Counted from the first letter of the stretch, positions 39,212 to 47,732 are shown. The stretch: DNA of 64,000 nucleotides from Vibrio aerogenes (GCF_024346755.1 NZ_AP024861.1:2170001-2234000); one strand, 5' to 3'. A program made the numbers and translations. The notes: a model not told the origin generated them from the letters alone.

Positions 39212-40591
39212 ATGAACAGCCCCGCTGTCACCGAAAAAAAACAAACGCTTATAATCAATAAAGATGCCACCCATTATGATCGGAAATATTATGATGTTGA
39301 GCTGCTCACCGGGGAAGAAACCTCATTTTGTCTCGACATAGGACAAATGGTCACCGAAGGCGAGATTATCGTGCTCTCACCCAATAAAGAGAAGAAAAGT
39401 GGCTCAAAGATTCACCGGTTTAAAAATGCAGGCGAACTGTTTGCTTCAGAAATGAAACAGGTTAAAGCCTTGATTGTCGCCGGTGTTGGTAGTTCTTTGC
39501 TTGGGACTGCTGCATTAGCCAGAAGCGTTGCCAATGTCTACGACATAGATGTTGCCGGTATCGTTTCAGGCCATGGCACAAAAGATTTAACCGATGAAGC
39601 GCTCGAGGGCTGGTTCTTCAACCGCACGTGGGATGTGAGTCAGCAATATCTGCGGTTAATGAACGACAATATGAATACTCTGTCCAAATTTACCCCGTTC
39701 CCCTGGTACTTTAACCCGTTAGAAGTACCGCTGGAATGGCTTGAAGCCGCCACCAAAGATGTCCGGAGTACGATTGAAGTGCTGGAAAATCCTGCATCTG
39801 AAGTTGAGCTTATTCTGGGGCACAGTAAAGGCAGTTTAGTGATTGATCGTGCTTTGGAATTCATTGCACAAAAATATGAGTCACACGCATTGTTTGAGAA
39901 ACTGAATGTTGTCAGTATCGCAACTGTACTGAATTTCCCACTGAAATTTAAAAATATTTTCCAGTTTTTGGGCGAATTTGATGCATTGGGAGAAAAAAAT
40001 TCACGCCATTTAGTTGAATTTGAAATGGTCACTGGTGCAGAGCATTCATTGCGTTCGGGCAGTGCGCTGTCACTGGATCGGTTACTCCCCGGACATGCTC
40101 AGTTGAAAAACATCTTTTCAACGCCCAAAACACCTATCGCCAAAAAAACTCAGCCCGAAAAAAGTGCGCCAGCAGCAAAAGCGGAACAGCCTGTCAAATC
40201 AGCTCCGGCAGCTAAAGCGGAAGAGCCAGTAAAACCAGTTCCGGCAGTAAAAGCCGAACAGCCCGTCAAAACCGCACCAGCAGCAAAAGCGGAACAGCCT
40301 GTCAAATCAGCTCCGGCAGCTAAAACTGAAGAACCAGTAAAACCAGCTCCGGCAGTAAAAGCCGACCAACCGGTCAAAACCGCACCAGCAGCAAAAGCGG
40401 AACAACCCGCCAAACCATCTCCGGCGGCGAAGAAAGCCGAACAGCCGATCAAAGCTGATGCAGAAACAAAAAGCACCCAGCCGGTGAAGAGCAGCCCGGC
40501 AGCTAAAAAAGCACCGGCAAAAAGAAGACCGGCCGCGAAAAAAACACAGCCACCGAAAAGTACACCAGCAACAAAAGGGACAAAATCATAG
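39212..40591 (+). CDS. Alpha/beta-hydrolase-like protein with long Ala/Pro/Lys repeat tail
   Basis: This 459-residue protein has two unlike parts. Residues 1-305 read as a globular domain with a hydrophobic VKALIVAGVGSSLLGTAALA segment and a lipase-like nucleophile elbow GHSKGSLV (G-x-S-x-G at about residues 208-212). No catalytic Asp/His can be assigned safely. Residues 310-459 are low-complexity: at least seven 12-residue repeats of the form xAPAAKAEQPVK, then a lysine-rich end (AAKKAPAKRRPAAKKTQ). The tail resembles those of histone H1-like proteins and PhaF-type phasins, which bind DNA or polymer granules non-specifically. There is no signal peptide. The function is unknown; a granule- or nucleoid-linked esterase is one possibility. 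Confidence 0.75.
   Translation: MNSPAVTEKKQTLIINKDATHYDRKYYDVELLTGEETSFCLDIGQMVTEGEIIVLSPNKEKKSGSKIHRFKNAGELFASEMKQVKALIVAGVGSSLLGTAALARSVANVYDIDVAGIVSGHGTKDLTDEALEGWFFNRTWDVSQQYLRLMNDNMNTLSKFTPFPWYFNPLEVPLEWLEAATKDVRSTIEVLENPASEVELILGHSKGSLVIDRALEFIAQKYESHALFEKLNVVSIATVLNFPLKFKNIFQFLGEFDALGEKNSRHLVEFEMVTGAEHSLRSGSALSLDRLLPGHAQLKNIFSTPKTPIAKKTQPEKSAPAAKAEQPVKSAPAAKAEEPVKPVPAVKAEQPVKTAPAAKAEQPVKSAPAAKTEEPVKPAPAVKADQPVKTAPAAKAEQPAKPSPAAKKAEQPIKADAETKSTQPVKSSPAAKKAPAKRRPAAKKTQPPKSTPATKGTKS
40165..40450 (+). repeat. In-frame coding repeat (36-bp units, 108-bp higher-order repeat)
   Basis: The DNA encoding the Ala/Pro/Lys tail consists of about seven 36-nt units. They are grouped in a three-unit block (108 nt: SAPAAKAEQPVK, SAPAAKAEEPVK, PVPAVKAEQPVK types) that is repeated once with small changes. 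Confidence 0.85.
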
Positions 40592-40606
40592 TCCCTGTCC
40601 TGTCCG

Positions 40607-40629
40607 TCCCTTTCCATCATGGAAAGGGA
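40607..40629 (+). terminator. Possible weak terminator after the hydrolase-like gene
   Basis: A TCCCTTTCC/GGAAAGGGA stem with a 5-nt loop lies 15 nt after the stop codon. The following sequence (TTGGATTG) is only moderately T-rich, so the call is tentative. Confidence 0.5.
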
Positions 40630-40766
40630 TTGGATTGTCCGGGCATATATACTCACCTGCGGTTATATAACTGATCGTTCTAAATAAATTCCCGGACAGG
40701 GATGTTTTCTGCCAGCTTCGCCCTCATATCTATACTCACATCAGCCAACCTACACAAGGATTCAGC

Positions 40767-41621
40767 ATGACAAATCAATATATTCCACCCAAAGTCTGGA
40801 CCATGAGCGAAGAAAACGGAGGCCAGTGGGCCAGCATCAACCGTCCCGATTCGGGTGCCAGACACGAACAGGAACTCCCCGTCGGTCAGCATCCGATTCA
40901 GCTCTATTCGATGGGCACACCAAACGGCCAGAAAGTCACCATTATGCTGGAAGAATTACTGGCACTTGGCGTCAAAGAAGCGGAATACGATGCATTCCTG
41001 ATCAAAATTGGTGATGGCGACCAGTTTGGCTCCGGTTTTGTTTCAGTGAATCCAAACTCAAAAATACCTGCGATGGTGGATCGTTCCGGTGAAACACCAG
41101 TCAATGTCTTCGAGTCTGGTAACATTTTGTTTTATCTGGCCGAAAAATTTGGGCACTTTTTGCCAACAGAAACAGCAGCACGCGCAGAAGTGATGAACTG
41201 GCTGTTCTGGCTGCAAGGCTCGGCGCCTTTCCTTGGCGGTGGTTTCGGACATTTCTTTGCGTACGCACCGGAAAAGTTTGAATATCCGATTAACCGTTTT
41301 GCAATGGAAACCAAACGTCAGCTGGATGTGCTGGATAAACAGCTGGCAAAACATACCTTTATTGCCGGTGAATCCCTCAGCATTGCGGATATCGCTATCT
41401 GGCCATGGTATGGCAATCTGGCACTGGATAATTCTTATGCAGATGCGGGTGAATTCCTGGATGTGCAAAGTTACAAAAACCTGCAACGCTGGGCACAAAT
41501 GATGGCAGAGCGCCCTGCGGTTCAGCGCGGGAAAATCATCAACCGCACAATGGGCGATATTTCGGTAGAAGAACGCCACAGTGCGGCGGATATTGATGCG
41601 GCATTGAATCAACAATCATAA
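40767..41621 (+). CDS. yghU: Glutathione S-transferase family protein YghU
   Basis: YghU is a Nu-class glutathione transferase with disulfide-bond reductase activity that binds two glutathione molecules. The 284-residue protein matches the E. coli protein closely in memory: QYIPPKVWTMSEENGGQWASINRP at the start, QLYSMGTPNGQKVTIMLEELLALGV for the thioredoxin-fold G-site, NPNSKIPAM with the cis-proline, FESGNILFYLAEKFG, WLFWLQGSAPFLGGGFGHFF and the C-terminal AERPAVQRGKIINRT. It is a single gene. Confidence 0.94.
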   Translation: MTNQYIPPKVWTMSEENGGQWASINRPDSGARHEQELPVGQHPIQLYSMGTPNGQKVTIMLEELLALGVKEAEYDAFLIKIGDGDQFGSGFVSVNPNSKIPAMVDRSGETPVNVFESGNILFYLAEKFGHFLPTETAARAEVMNWLFWLQGSAPFLGGGFGHFFAYAPEKFEYPINRFAMETKRQLDVLDKQLAKHTFIAGESLSIADIAIWPWYGNLALDNSYADAGEFLDVQSYKNLQRWAQMMAERPAVQRGKIINRTMGDISVEERHSAADIDAALNQQS

Positions 41622-41666
41622 CATCAGCCTGATAAAACCGGCCGGACATCCCTCCCGGCCGGATGA

Positions 41667-41897
41667 TTATTGATATCTATAATTACCAACGAATACAGCC
41701 ATTTCAGATGCATGTTTCTTTTCATATTTATAATCATAAAGAATCATAAATGACTTATATTTATCAGGTTCAAAATCAGATAAATCCATCAATAAGTCAT
41801 CAATAAAATTATCTTCGTGTGATACGCCACTAAAAAGTTCTTCAAAGCTTTTCGCATCTTCTTCAAGATCAAACTCTCTGGCGTCAAGATATTTCAC
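41667..41897 (-). CDS. Small acidic hypothetical protein
   Basis: This is a 76-codon ORF with a GTG start (the frame is open a further eight codons upstream to a TAA). It is very acidic (YLDAREFDLEEDAKSFEELFSG...) with an aromatic C-terminal part (FMILYDYKYEKKHASEMAVFVGNYRYQ). No family is recognised and no good ribosome site is seen. It may be a fragment of a longer gene or an immunity-type small protein. Kept because the composition looks coding and no larger gene covers the region. Confidence 0.45.
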   Translation of the reverse strand: MKYLDAREFDLEEDAKSFEELFSGVSHEDNFIDDLLMDLSDFEPDKYKSFMILYDYKYEKKHASEMAVFVGNYRYQ

Positions 41898-41983
41898 ATC
41901 ATACGGAACAGCGTGTGATTATTTAAACATCCCGATAAGTACTGAGATCTGGCCGCGTTCCGGCGGCGAATCAGAGAAAGGCT

Positions 41984-42784
41984 TTACCACTGTATCCGGG
42001 AATATGGCTGGCTGCTGGCAAGGCAGTGCTTTGAGGCATACTTCTGATAGATCTGATGACATATTTCAAGAAACCGGCCTTCTTCTTTCATCTGATGCAG
42101 GGCTTGCTCAATCTTCGGGATCAATGCCTGATGAGATTGATGGACATACATATAGAGTGGCACCGTCTGCACCACAGACGCCTCAACCAGCCGATCATTC
42201 ATTTTTTCTTTCTCCAGATAATCTCCCCGGGTATGAATAAACAGGTCGGTTCTTCCGTACAACACTTTCAGTAATCCCTGCCGGACTGATTTGGCCTGAC
42301 TCAACAGTACCGGGCTGATCTTATCGTGCAGCATCCGTTCCGAAAACAAAATGCCCCGCAGGTATCCAATCCGGTAATTTCCCTTCACCAGCGCGTCCCA
42401 GCCATCTTCAGATATCATCTGATCTGACTTCCGGGCATAAGCCACAAAAATAACCTGAGCCACAGGGAAATCAACGCGACGCATATGCGTATGAATCTTA
42501 CCGTATGATGCAATTCTTGCAGCTTCACCATCAATTTTGCCACTGTTGGCCTGCATGGAAGCCCGCTTCATCGGCAGAGACTCTATTTCCACGGCAATCC
42601 CCAAACGCCGGAACAAATCCTGATACAAACGTGTCATCATGTCACTCTGACGGGTATCTGGTGCCTCAAACATGGAGAGCCGGAATTTGTGCTCCTTTTC
42701 AGGTGTGGCCTGATGAGCGGTGCCCTCCGGGCTGAACAGCAATAAAATCAGAAATGAGACAGATAACCGACAAGTATTAAACAT
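41984..42784 (-). CDS. Periplasmic solute-binding-like protein (SBP_bac_3-type), paralog A
   Basis: This 266-residue protein has a signal peptide (about 1-23, ending GTAHQA) and a two-lobed binding-protein fold of the extracellular amino-acid-binding type. Segments typical of the group are RLYQDLFRRLGIAVEIESLPMKRASMQANSGKIDGEAARIASY in outline, FPVAQVIFVAYARKSD, YRIGYLRGILFSERML and VLYGRTDLFIHTRGDYLE. No ABC permease or ATPase gene is next to it, so a role in transport is not shown. It is a tandem paralog of the gene at 42860-43651, with 75 nt between them. Confidence 0.8.
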   Translation of the reverse strand: MFNTCRLSVSFLILLLFSPEGTAHQATPEKEHKFRLSMFEAPDTRQSDMMTRLYQDLFRRLGIAVEIESLPMKRASMQANSGKIDGEAARIASYGKIHTHMRRVDFPVAQVIFVAYARKSDQMISEDGWDALVKGNYRIGYLRGILFSERMLHDKISPVLLSQAKSVRQGLLKVLYGRTDLFIHTRGDYLEKEKMNDRLVEASVVQTVPLYMYVHQSHQALIPKIEQALHQMKEEGRFLEICHQIYQKYASKHCLASSQPYSRIQW

Positions 42785-42859
42785 AGCTCAATAAAAACTC
42801 ATTCATAAAAATCATGTCTTAAAATATAGTCGAATCAGACAAATCTTAAAGGCGCAGCT

Positions 42860-43651
42860 TTACCACATTAATGAGGAAAATGTCCCTTTGATCTCACAGT
42901 GCTTTGCCGTGTTATCCGGATACACCGCCGCACATATTTCCGTTAAACGACCCCGCTTCTTCATTTTGATTAAAGCATGTTCAAGCTGAGGAATCAGTGA
43001 CGCATGCTTTTTATGGACATGCAGAAACAAAGGCACCTCATCAAGAACGGAAACCACTTTGATATTGTTCATCACATCATCTTTTGCGGTCAACATATCC
43101 AGAGTATAGACAAATAGATCTGTCCGGCCATGCAACATTTTTTTAATCCCCTGAACGGCTGTTTTGGACTCATCGAGACGCTCTCCCGGAACGTGAGATT
43201 TAAGCCTTTGCTCTGAGTAAACAATCCCACGCCGGTAACCGATACGAAAATCAGACACAAAAAGACTGTCCCAGCCATCTTTCAGACCAAAATCTGTTTG
43301 TCTGTCGCCAAACGTGACAAAAGTGACCTGAACAACCGGCACATTGACTAGTCGCAGATTCGGGTGTGACTCACTATAAGAAGCAACCCGCACCGCCTCA
43401 CCATCAATAATTCCTTCAGCGGATTCAGCGGAAGCACGCTTCATCGGAATGGCACGTAATTTAATTTCAATTCCCAGACCAGCAAACAATTCGCTGTATA
43501 TCAGTTTTAACAACTGATTCTGTTGTTCAGTTGCCCCGGTGTATATTGAAATAATAAAAGGCTGCTGATTTTTTTCCGCAGCCTGTACGCCGGTTACAAA
43601 AACCGTCAGTAATGCTAACCACAGCAAGAGAGACCGGCCAGTATTAAGCAT
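42860..43651 (-). CDS. Periplasmic solute-binding-like protein (SBP_bac_3-type), paralog B
   Basis: This 263-residue protein has a signal peptide (about 1-24, ending GVQAA). It shares with paralog A the order of motifs: LGIEIKLRAIPMKRASAESAEGIIDGEAVRVASY in outline, VPVVQVTFVTFGDRQ, FRIGYRRGIVYSEQRL, MLHGRTDLFVYTLDML and a C-terminal ICAAVYPDNTAKHC. The conserved PMKRAS and IDGEA(V/A)R(V/I)ASY suggest a common ligand pocket. It is the first gene of the pair. No transport partner is seen nearby. Confidence 0.8.
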   Translation of the reverse strand: MLNTGRSLLLWLALLTVFVTGVQAAEKNQQPFIISIYTGATEQQNQLLKLIYSELFAGLGIEIKLRAIPMKRASAESAEGIIDGEAVRVASYSESHPNLRLVNVPVVQVTFVTFGDRQTDFGLKDGWDSLFVSDFRIGYRRGIVYSEQRLKSHVPGERLDESKTAVQGIKKMLHGRTDLFVYTLDMLTAKDDVMNNIKVVSVLDEVPLFLHVHKKHASLIPQLEHALIKMKKRGRLTEICAAVYPDNTAKHCEIKGTFSSLMW

Positions 43652-43786
43652 CGTTTCATTTCCTGAATCATGTCGCCTTTTACTTAATATAGTTCAGTTC
43701 ACCTCATTTTACTGTGCAACACAGGTATATGCCCAAACCACCGAAGCTAAATACCAGTTCCTAAATATGCGCCACTTTTGGCAACG

Positions 43787-43879
43787 AGGCAGGTATCGAT
43801 AAGCAGACCTTCCGCGCCAGGGAAGGCGCGGCAGAGCCCCAAGGATGGGTTTATGCGTGTCTGTGTTCGATATCTGCCT
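43787..43879. repeat. Imperfect palindromic intergenic element (REP/MITE-like)
   Basis: Outer arms AGGCAGGTATCGA (43787-43799) and TCGATATCTGCCT (43867-43879) are complementary at 12 of 13 positions. The complementarity goes on inward (AAGCAGAC with GTCTGTGT). An inner hairpin CCGCGCC/GGCGCGG lies at 43812-43831. It contains no ORF. Confidence 0.8.
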
Positions 43880-43906
43880 GAGTGACCTATAATTAGGAAG
43901 AGGTAT

Positions 43907-45214
43907 TTAGGCTATCAACATCGCAAGCGGCGTGCTCAGGATGATTGTTAAAGCCGTTCTCTGATACCAAATCAACAGGATATGACTCAGTTTCAGCGGG
44001 ATGTCGGTCGACAAAATGCAGGGAATGGAAGCCGAGAAAAAAAGAATCGATGAAATGGAAACCTGACCGACGACAAACTTCGTCACAAATGTACTTTTGG
44101 CCACAAGCAATGCAGGCAGAAACATCTCAGCCAGCCCCGTCGCAGCAGCTTTGGCAACCAACACCGGTTCTTCATGACCACTCAACCAGGTAAAAGGCCA
44201 GAACAGAACCCCAATCCAGTCAAACAGCGGGGTATATTTTGCCAGCAACAACCCCAGTAATCCAACCGACATGATCGAAGGCAAAATCCCCATCGTCATC
44301 AGAATGCTGTCTTTCAGATTCGAGAGGATACTGGTGCTCAGCGGCTGTGAATTTGCTGCCACATGTATACCTTCCTTCCAGGCGGTTCGCAGTCTCGAAG
44401 CCTGAGCAATCCTTTGCTCTTCAGCCACTTTATGATCATCCATCTGCCGCAGGGGTGGCAGACGAACACTCAGAGCGGTGACCACAAAGGTCAGAATCAG
44501 GGTACTCCAGAAAAAAAGATTCCAGATCGACATCAGCCCCAGGGTTTTTGCCACTATCACCATAAAAGTTGCCGATACTGTTGAAAAGCCGGTGGCGATA
44601 ATGGCTGCTTCTTTGGCCGAATATTGTCCGTTTTGATAAACCTTGTTGGTAATCAGCAGCCCGATTGAATAACTGCCAACAAATGAAGCTACCGCATCAA
44701 TCGCTGATTTTCCCGGCGTTCTGAATAATGGCTTCATCACCGGCTGAAGCAGCACGCCAGTCAGCTCAAGCAGGCCATAGCCGATCAAAAAAGCCAGAAA
44801 AAACGCCCCCAGCGGGACAATCAGTCCAACCGGAATTACCAGTTTTCCAAACAGGAACGGCAGCATATCTTTTTCAAACAATACAGCCGGTCCCACCGAA
44901 AAAAACGCCATCAGTGTGACCGGAATCCCTGTCACCTTCAATGCAGACAACACCATTTGCGTCCTGCTGCTGCGCCACTGCCCTGTGACAAACGGATAAG
45001 CCGCACCGGCGATAATTAATACCAATGTATAGATACGGACGGTATCTGAAAGCATGGTTCGCAAGCATGAAACCAAGTGATCGAGCAAGATGGTCGACTG
45101 ACCAAAAAGCTCAACCGGAATAAAAAAGAAGAAAATGCCGGTCGCGCTGAACAGAATCAGTTTCAGCGCTGCAACCCATGTTGATTTTTTTGCGATCGGT
45201 ACCGTGATCTCCAT
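43907..45214 (-). CDS. YjiH family membrane protein (nucleoside-recognition/Gate domain)
   Basis: This 435-codon inner-membrane protein has about 10 transmembrane helices. Its Gate-domain features include KSAIDAVASFVGSYSIGLLITNKVY, YSAKEAAIIATGFSTVSATFMVIVAKTL and GLAEMFLPALLVAKS. The family occurs with amino-acid or nucleoside metabolism genes, but the substrate is not established. The frame is open to 45256; GGGAAGG before the ATG at 45214 (MEITVPIAKKSTW) decides the start. Neighbours give no further hint. Confidence 0.86.
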   Translation of the reverse strand: MEITVPIAKKSTWVAALKLILFSATGIFFFFIPVELFGQSTILLDHLVSCLRTMLSDTVRIYTLVLIIAGAAYPFVTGQWRSSRTQMVLSALKVTGIPVTLMAFFSVGPAVLFEKDMLPFLFGKLVIPVGLIVPLGAFFLAFLIGYGLLELTGVLLQPVMKPLFRTPGKSAIDAVASFVGSYSIGLLITNKVYQNGQYSAKEAAIIATGFSTVSATFMVIVAKTLGLMSIWNLFFWSTLILTFVVTALSVRLPPLRQMDDHKVAEEQRIAQASRLRTAWKEGIHVAANSQPLSTSILSNLKDSILMTMGILPSIMSVGLLGLLLAKYTPLFDWIGVLFWPFTWLSGHEEPVLVAKAAATGLAEMFLPALLVAKSTFVTKFVVGQVSISSILFFSASIPCILSTDIPLKLSHILLIWYQRTALTIILSTPLAMLIA

Positions 45215-45297
45215 CTCTGCCTTCCCTTGCTGATGTTTCTGTAAGCAGAAAAGCAATCATTGTGCCGATGTGTATACCCATCTATACAACTCTTTTT

Positions 45298-45570
45298 TCA
45301 CCGGATCACCCGCGCCTCCATCCTGTCACCGGGTCGCTGCCAGCAGGCCGCATTCCCCTCACTTCCGATCATCGTCATACCGGCTGAAACGGCCTGTTCA
45401 GGTTCACAAAAATATGAAAGATAATCATACGAGTTGCACAAAAACCGGGCACAAAGCAACAAGCGGGCACCAGAATGAAGCAAATACATCATACCAAACC
45501 AGACGCAACCGCCACGCGAATGCCTGACAGTGACCGCCCTGCCGTCCGGCGCAACGGATTTATGCCTCAC
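45298..45570 (-). CDS. Doubtful small ORF, possible gene remnant
   Basis: A 90-codon minus-strand frame. The last 40 residues (EPEQAVSAGMTMIGSEGNAACWQRPGDRMEARVIR) look protein-like, while the first 30 are unconvincing and no ribosome site supports a start. No family is recognised. It lies between the YjiH-type gene and the pectate lyase. It may be the 3' remnant of a lost gene or a chance frame. Confidence 0.3.
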   Translation of the reverse strand: MRHKSVAPDGRAVTVRHSRGGCVWFGMMYLLHSGARLLLCARFLCNSYDYLSYFCEPEQAVSAGMTMIGSEGNAACWQRPGDRMEARVIR

Positions 45571-45630
45571 TCAATGAAGACGCTTTAGTGGCTGTTTCCG
45601 CCTGACTTCAGGCCAGACATCGCGACGAAC

Positions 45631-45655
45631 AAACCTCTGCCACAGGCAGAGGTTT
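45631..45655 (-). terminator. Terminator of the pectate lyase gene
   Basis: A perfect 11-bp stem AAACCTCTGCC/GGCAGAGGTTT with a 3-nt loop lies about 100 nt after the stop of the minus-strand lyase gene, followed by GTT on that strand. The T run is short. Confidence 0.7.
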
Positions 45656-45673
45656 GGTTATCAGGATCAGCAT

Positions 45674-45711
45674 ATTTCCCAAACCAGCGCTAATTTCCCA
45701 AACCAGCGCTA
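45674..45711 (+). repeat. Perfect tandem duplication of 19 bp
   Basis: Two exact adjacent copies of ATTTCCCAAACCAGCGCTA (45674-45692 and 45693-45711) lie in the 3' region of the pectate lyase gene. Confidence 0.92.
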
Positions 45712-45756
45712 TTGACAAACAGCGCTGCACATTCAGAAAAATCTGCCGGAAGGGGG

Positions 45757-47301
45757 TTACTGCGGGCCGGTTCCGGATGTCAGTCTGGCCGGTAAATCAG
45801 CCGCTTTATCCATCTTATAAGGGTACATGGAAATATCACGGAAAACGCTGTCACCACTATCTGCCCCTGTGGATGTACTGGTACCGGAGTAAACATTGGT
45901 TGATTTACGCGCATCAATCGCCCCACCGTTATTCCAGTGCGGACGTTTCACGTTTTTATAATAATTTCCTTCAACCAGTGCTTCGGCACCACTGTTGACG
46001 TTTGTTGCAAAGTAAGTAATCCCTTTCCAGTAATTATTATATAAATGCGCACGGGTGCCCTGCTTATCCAGTTTCGGATTCCGGCCGCCGCCCTGATCAA
46101 AAAAGTTGTGGTGATACGTCACCTGTGAATCATTGGCAAACATCACATAGCTGTGATGGTTATCGCACGAAGCGGTGTTATAACCATTGAAGTGATTCCA
46201 GCTGAATGTGACATTTTTCGACCCGTACATATCAACATAACCATCACTGATCTGGCTGAAGCCCATATGATCAATCCAGAGGTGTTTCACATTCTTCACT
46301 GAAATACCGTCAGAAGCTTCCACCAGCCCAGGGTTAATATCCGTAATGGTAAAATTGCGGAAAATCAGATTAGACTTCCCATCGACATTAAAAGATCCAC
46401 CACGAACCGTCGATTTCGGCCCGAGTCCCACAATGGTCTTGTTAGAAGCGACATTCAGGCGCGTTTCGTTGCGGTATTTAGTGACGGTACTGTTATTCGA
46501 TGACCCCAGATCACGACAGGACTGATTCGTCGTTGGAATCCGGTACGTATACTTGTTTTTCCCGGAACACTTGACTTTGCAAGCCTGCTGTTTGCGGTTG
46601 GCTGTGCGACAATCGAGCGTTTTATCAGGAATCTGAATAATCAGCGGTTCAGACTTATTCAGTGCCGATTTCAGCTCACCACAGCTGTTCACTGTCACCG
46701 TTTTACCGCCTTTTCCGCCAGTGGTACCGCCATTCTGACCGGCAAAACCATCAGCTTTATCGCTGCGCGGCTGACCGCCGGTGGAACCGCCCGACGAACC
46801 GCCGTCAACAGATTCAAATCGGAATAACTGATTATCTTTATTTGTCAGTGTTCCCTGACGAATCGCAGCACCGGATTTGGTGCTGCGGCCCCATACATCC
46901 ATGGCCTTGCCGCTGTGTTTTGAAATGATGGTATAATAACCATTTCCCCGGTCATTCAGCTTCCATAACTGATTATCGTTCCCCCTGAACGTATACTGAA
47001 TGATGTCAGCCCCGGAAGCCGTACTATGCGCCTTCACATCCAGTGCTTTCCCGCTATTGGCCGAACGGAGTGAATAATAGCCGTCGCCTTCATACATCAG
47101 GTCAAATTGTTGCCACTTGCTGCCACTGTAACCCCACTGCTGAAGCTTCGCGCCATTCTCTTTACTGCCTGCTGTAATATCAAATGCCCGTCCGCTGTGT
47201 TTGGCATAAATCACATACCGGCCTTCCGGCAGATCAGCCGCCCAGACCTGACCTATCACGCCCAGCAGTAACATACCGGGAATAATTTTTTTTAGGATCA
47301 T
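45757..47301 (-). CDS. Secreted pectate lyase (PL1) with N-terminal ricin-type lectin domain
   Basis: This 514-residue enzyme has a signal peptide (about 1-21, ending VWAA). A ricin-B-type beta-trefoil (about 25-165) follows, with three QxW-like repeats: WQQFDL, NQLWKL and NQLFRF. After a Gly/Ser-rich linker, the PL1 right-handed beta-helix (about 200-514) shows the calcium-site and catalytic text LWIDHMGFSQISDGYVDM, FSWNHFNGY, VTYHHNFFDQGGGRNPKL with the catalytic arginine, and HLYNNYWKGI. It cleaves polygalacturonate by beta-elimination by family knowledge. Cysteines in the catalytic domain suggest disulfides. It is a single gene. Confidence 0.93.
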   Translation of the reverse strand: MILKKIIPGMLLLGVIGQVWAADLPEGRYVIYAKHSGRAFDITAGSKENGAKLQQWGYSGSKWQQFDLMYEGDGYYSLRSANSGKALDVKAHSTASGADIIQYTFRGNDNQLWKLNDRGNGYYTIISKHSGKAMDVWGRSTKSGAAIRQGTLTNKDNQLFRFESVDGGSSGGSTGGQPRSDKADGFAGQNGGTTGGKGGKTVTVNSCGELKSALNKSEPLIIQIPDKTLDCRTANRKQQACKVKCSGKNKYTYRIPTTNQSCRDLGSSNNSTVTKYRNETRLNVASNKTIVGLGPKSTVRGGSFNVDGKSNLIFRNFTITDINPGLVEASDGISVKNVKHLWIDHMGFSQISDGYVDMYGSKNVTFSWNHFNGYNTASCDNHHSYVMFANDSQVTYHHNFFDQGGGRNPKLDKQGTRAHLYNNYWKGITYFATNVNSGAEALVEGNYYKNVKRPHWNNGGAIDARKSTNVYSGTSTSTGADSGDSVFRDISMYPYKMDKAADLPARLTSGTGPQ

Positions 47302-47732
47302 ATCGTGTACCTTTTGTTTTCATTCACCAAAAAATTTGTTTCAGTTTTTTAAAGTTCGCATTAGTTCAATAAAAATGGTCACAATATCCATTGCTCACAC
47401 CAATGAACGATTGTCCCAAATTCAGGTATACACGATGATGAATATAATTATATTGAATATGTTTTACACCAGAATCATGTTCTCAATTTGACTTTTCTCT
47501 GTGGTATCAGCTTCTCAGGTTGACACAATTTAACAGTAAGACGATTGATTTCTGATTCAGACAGAATTCACATTCAGAAAAATGCGTTCAAAGCCAGTTC
47601 TGGCAACACCTCAGCCTGTTTCATGATCTGCAACGTAACGTTCGGCAAAAAGAAATTTGAAAAACAAATAGGAAGCATTATCATTTACAGTTATCTTATT
47701 GAATTCTGAAATAACCCGGAGATTATCTGGCT
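47302..47732. other. Divergent control region between the pectate lyase and iron-uptake genes
   Basis: About 430 nt carrying the lyase promoter (minus) and the iron-uptake operon promoter (plus) with a candidate Fur site near 47670-47688. Otherwise AT-rich DNA without an ORF. Confidence 0.5.
47670..47688 (+). promoter_or_regulatory. Candidate Fur box upstream of the iron ABC transporter
   Basis: The sequence ending in TTATCATTTAC matches the right half of the Fur consensus (ATCATTATC) at 7 of 9 positions; the left half is weak. Location before a siderophore-type binding protein gene supports it. Confidence 0.55.

Larger units (their letters stand above)
45215..45756. other. Intergenic region between the YjiH-type gene and the pectate lyase
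   Basis: It holds the doubtful ORF at 45298-45570, a terminator hairpin at 45631-45655, and a perfect tandem 19-bp duplication at 45674-45711. Confidence 0.5.

Noticed and set aside
40150-40656. A 168-codon minus-strand frame rich in Ala, Gly and Phe
   Set aside because: It is the antisense of the Ala/Pro/Lys repeat tail of the hydrolase-like gene; its periodic composition is a by-product.
45270-45527. An 85-codon plus-strand frame opposite the doubtful minus-strand ORF
   Set aside because: It has a low-quality sequence rich in Ser, His and Arg, no ribosome site, and competes with the slightly better minus-strand frame.
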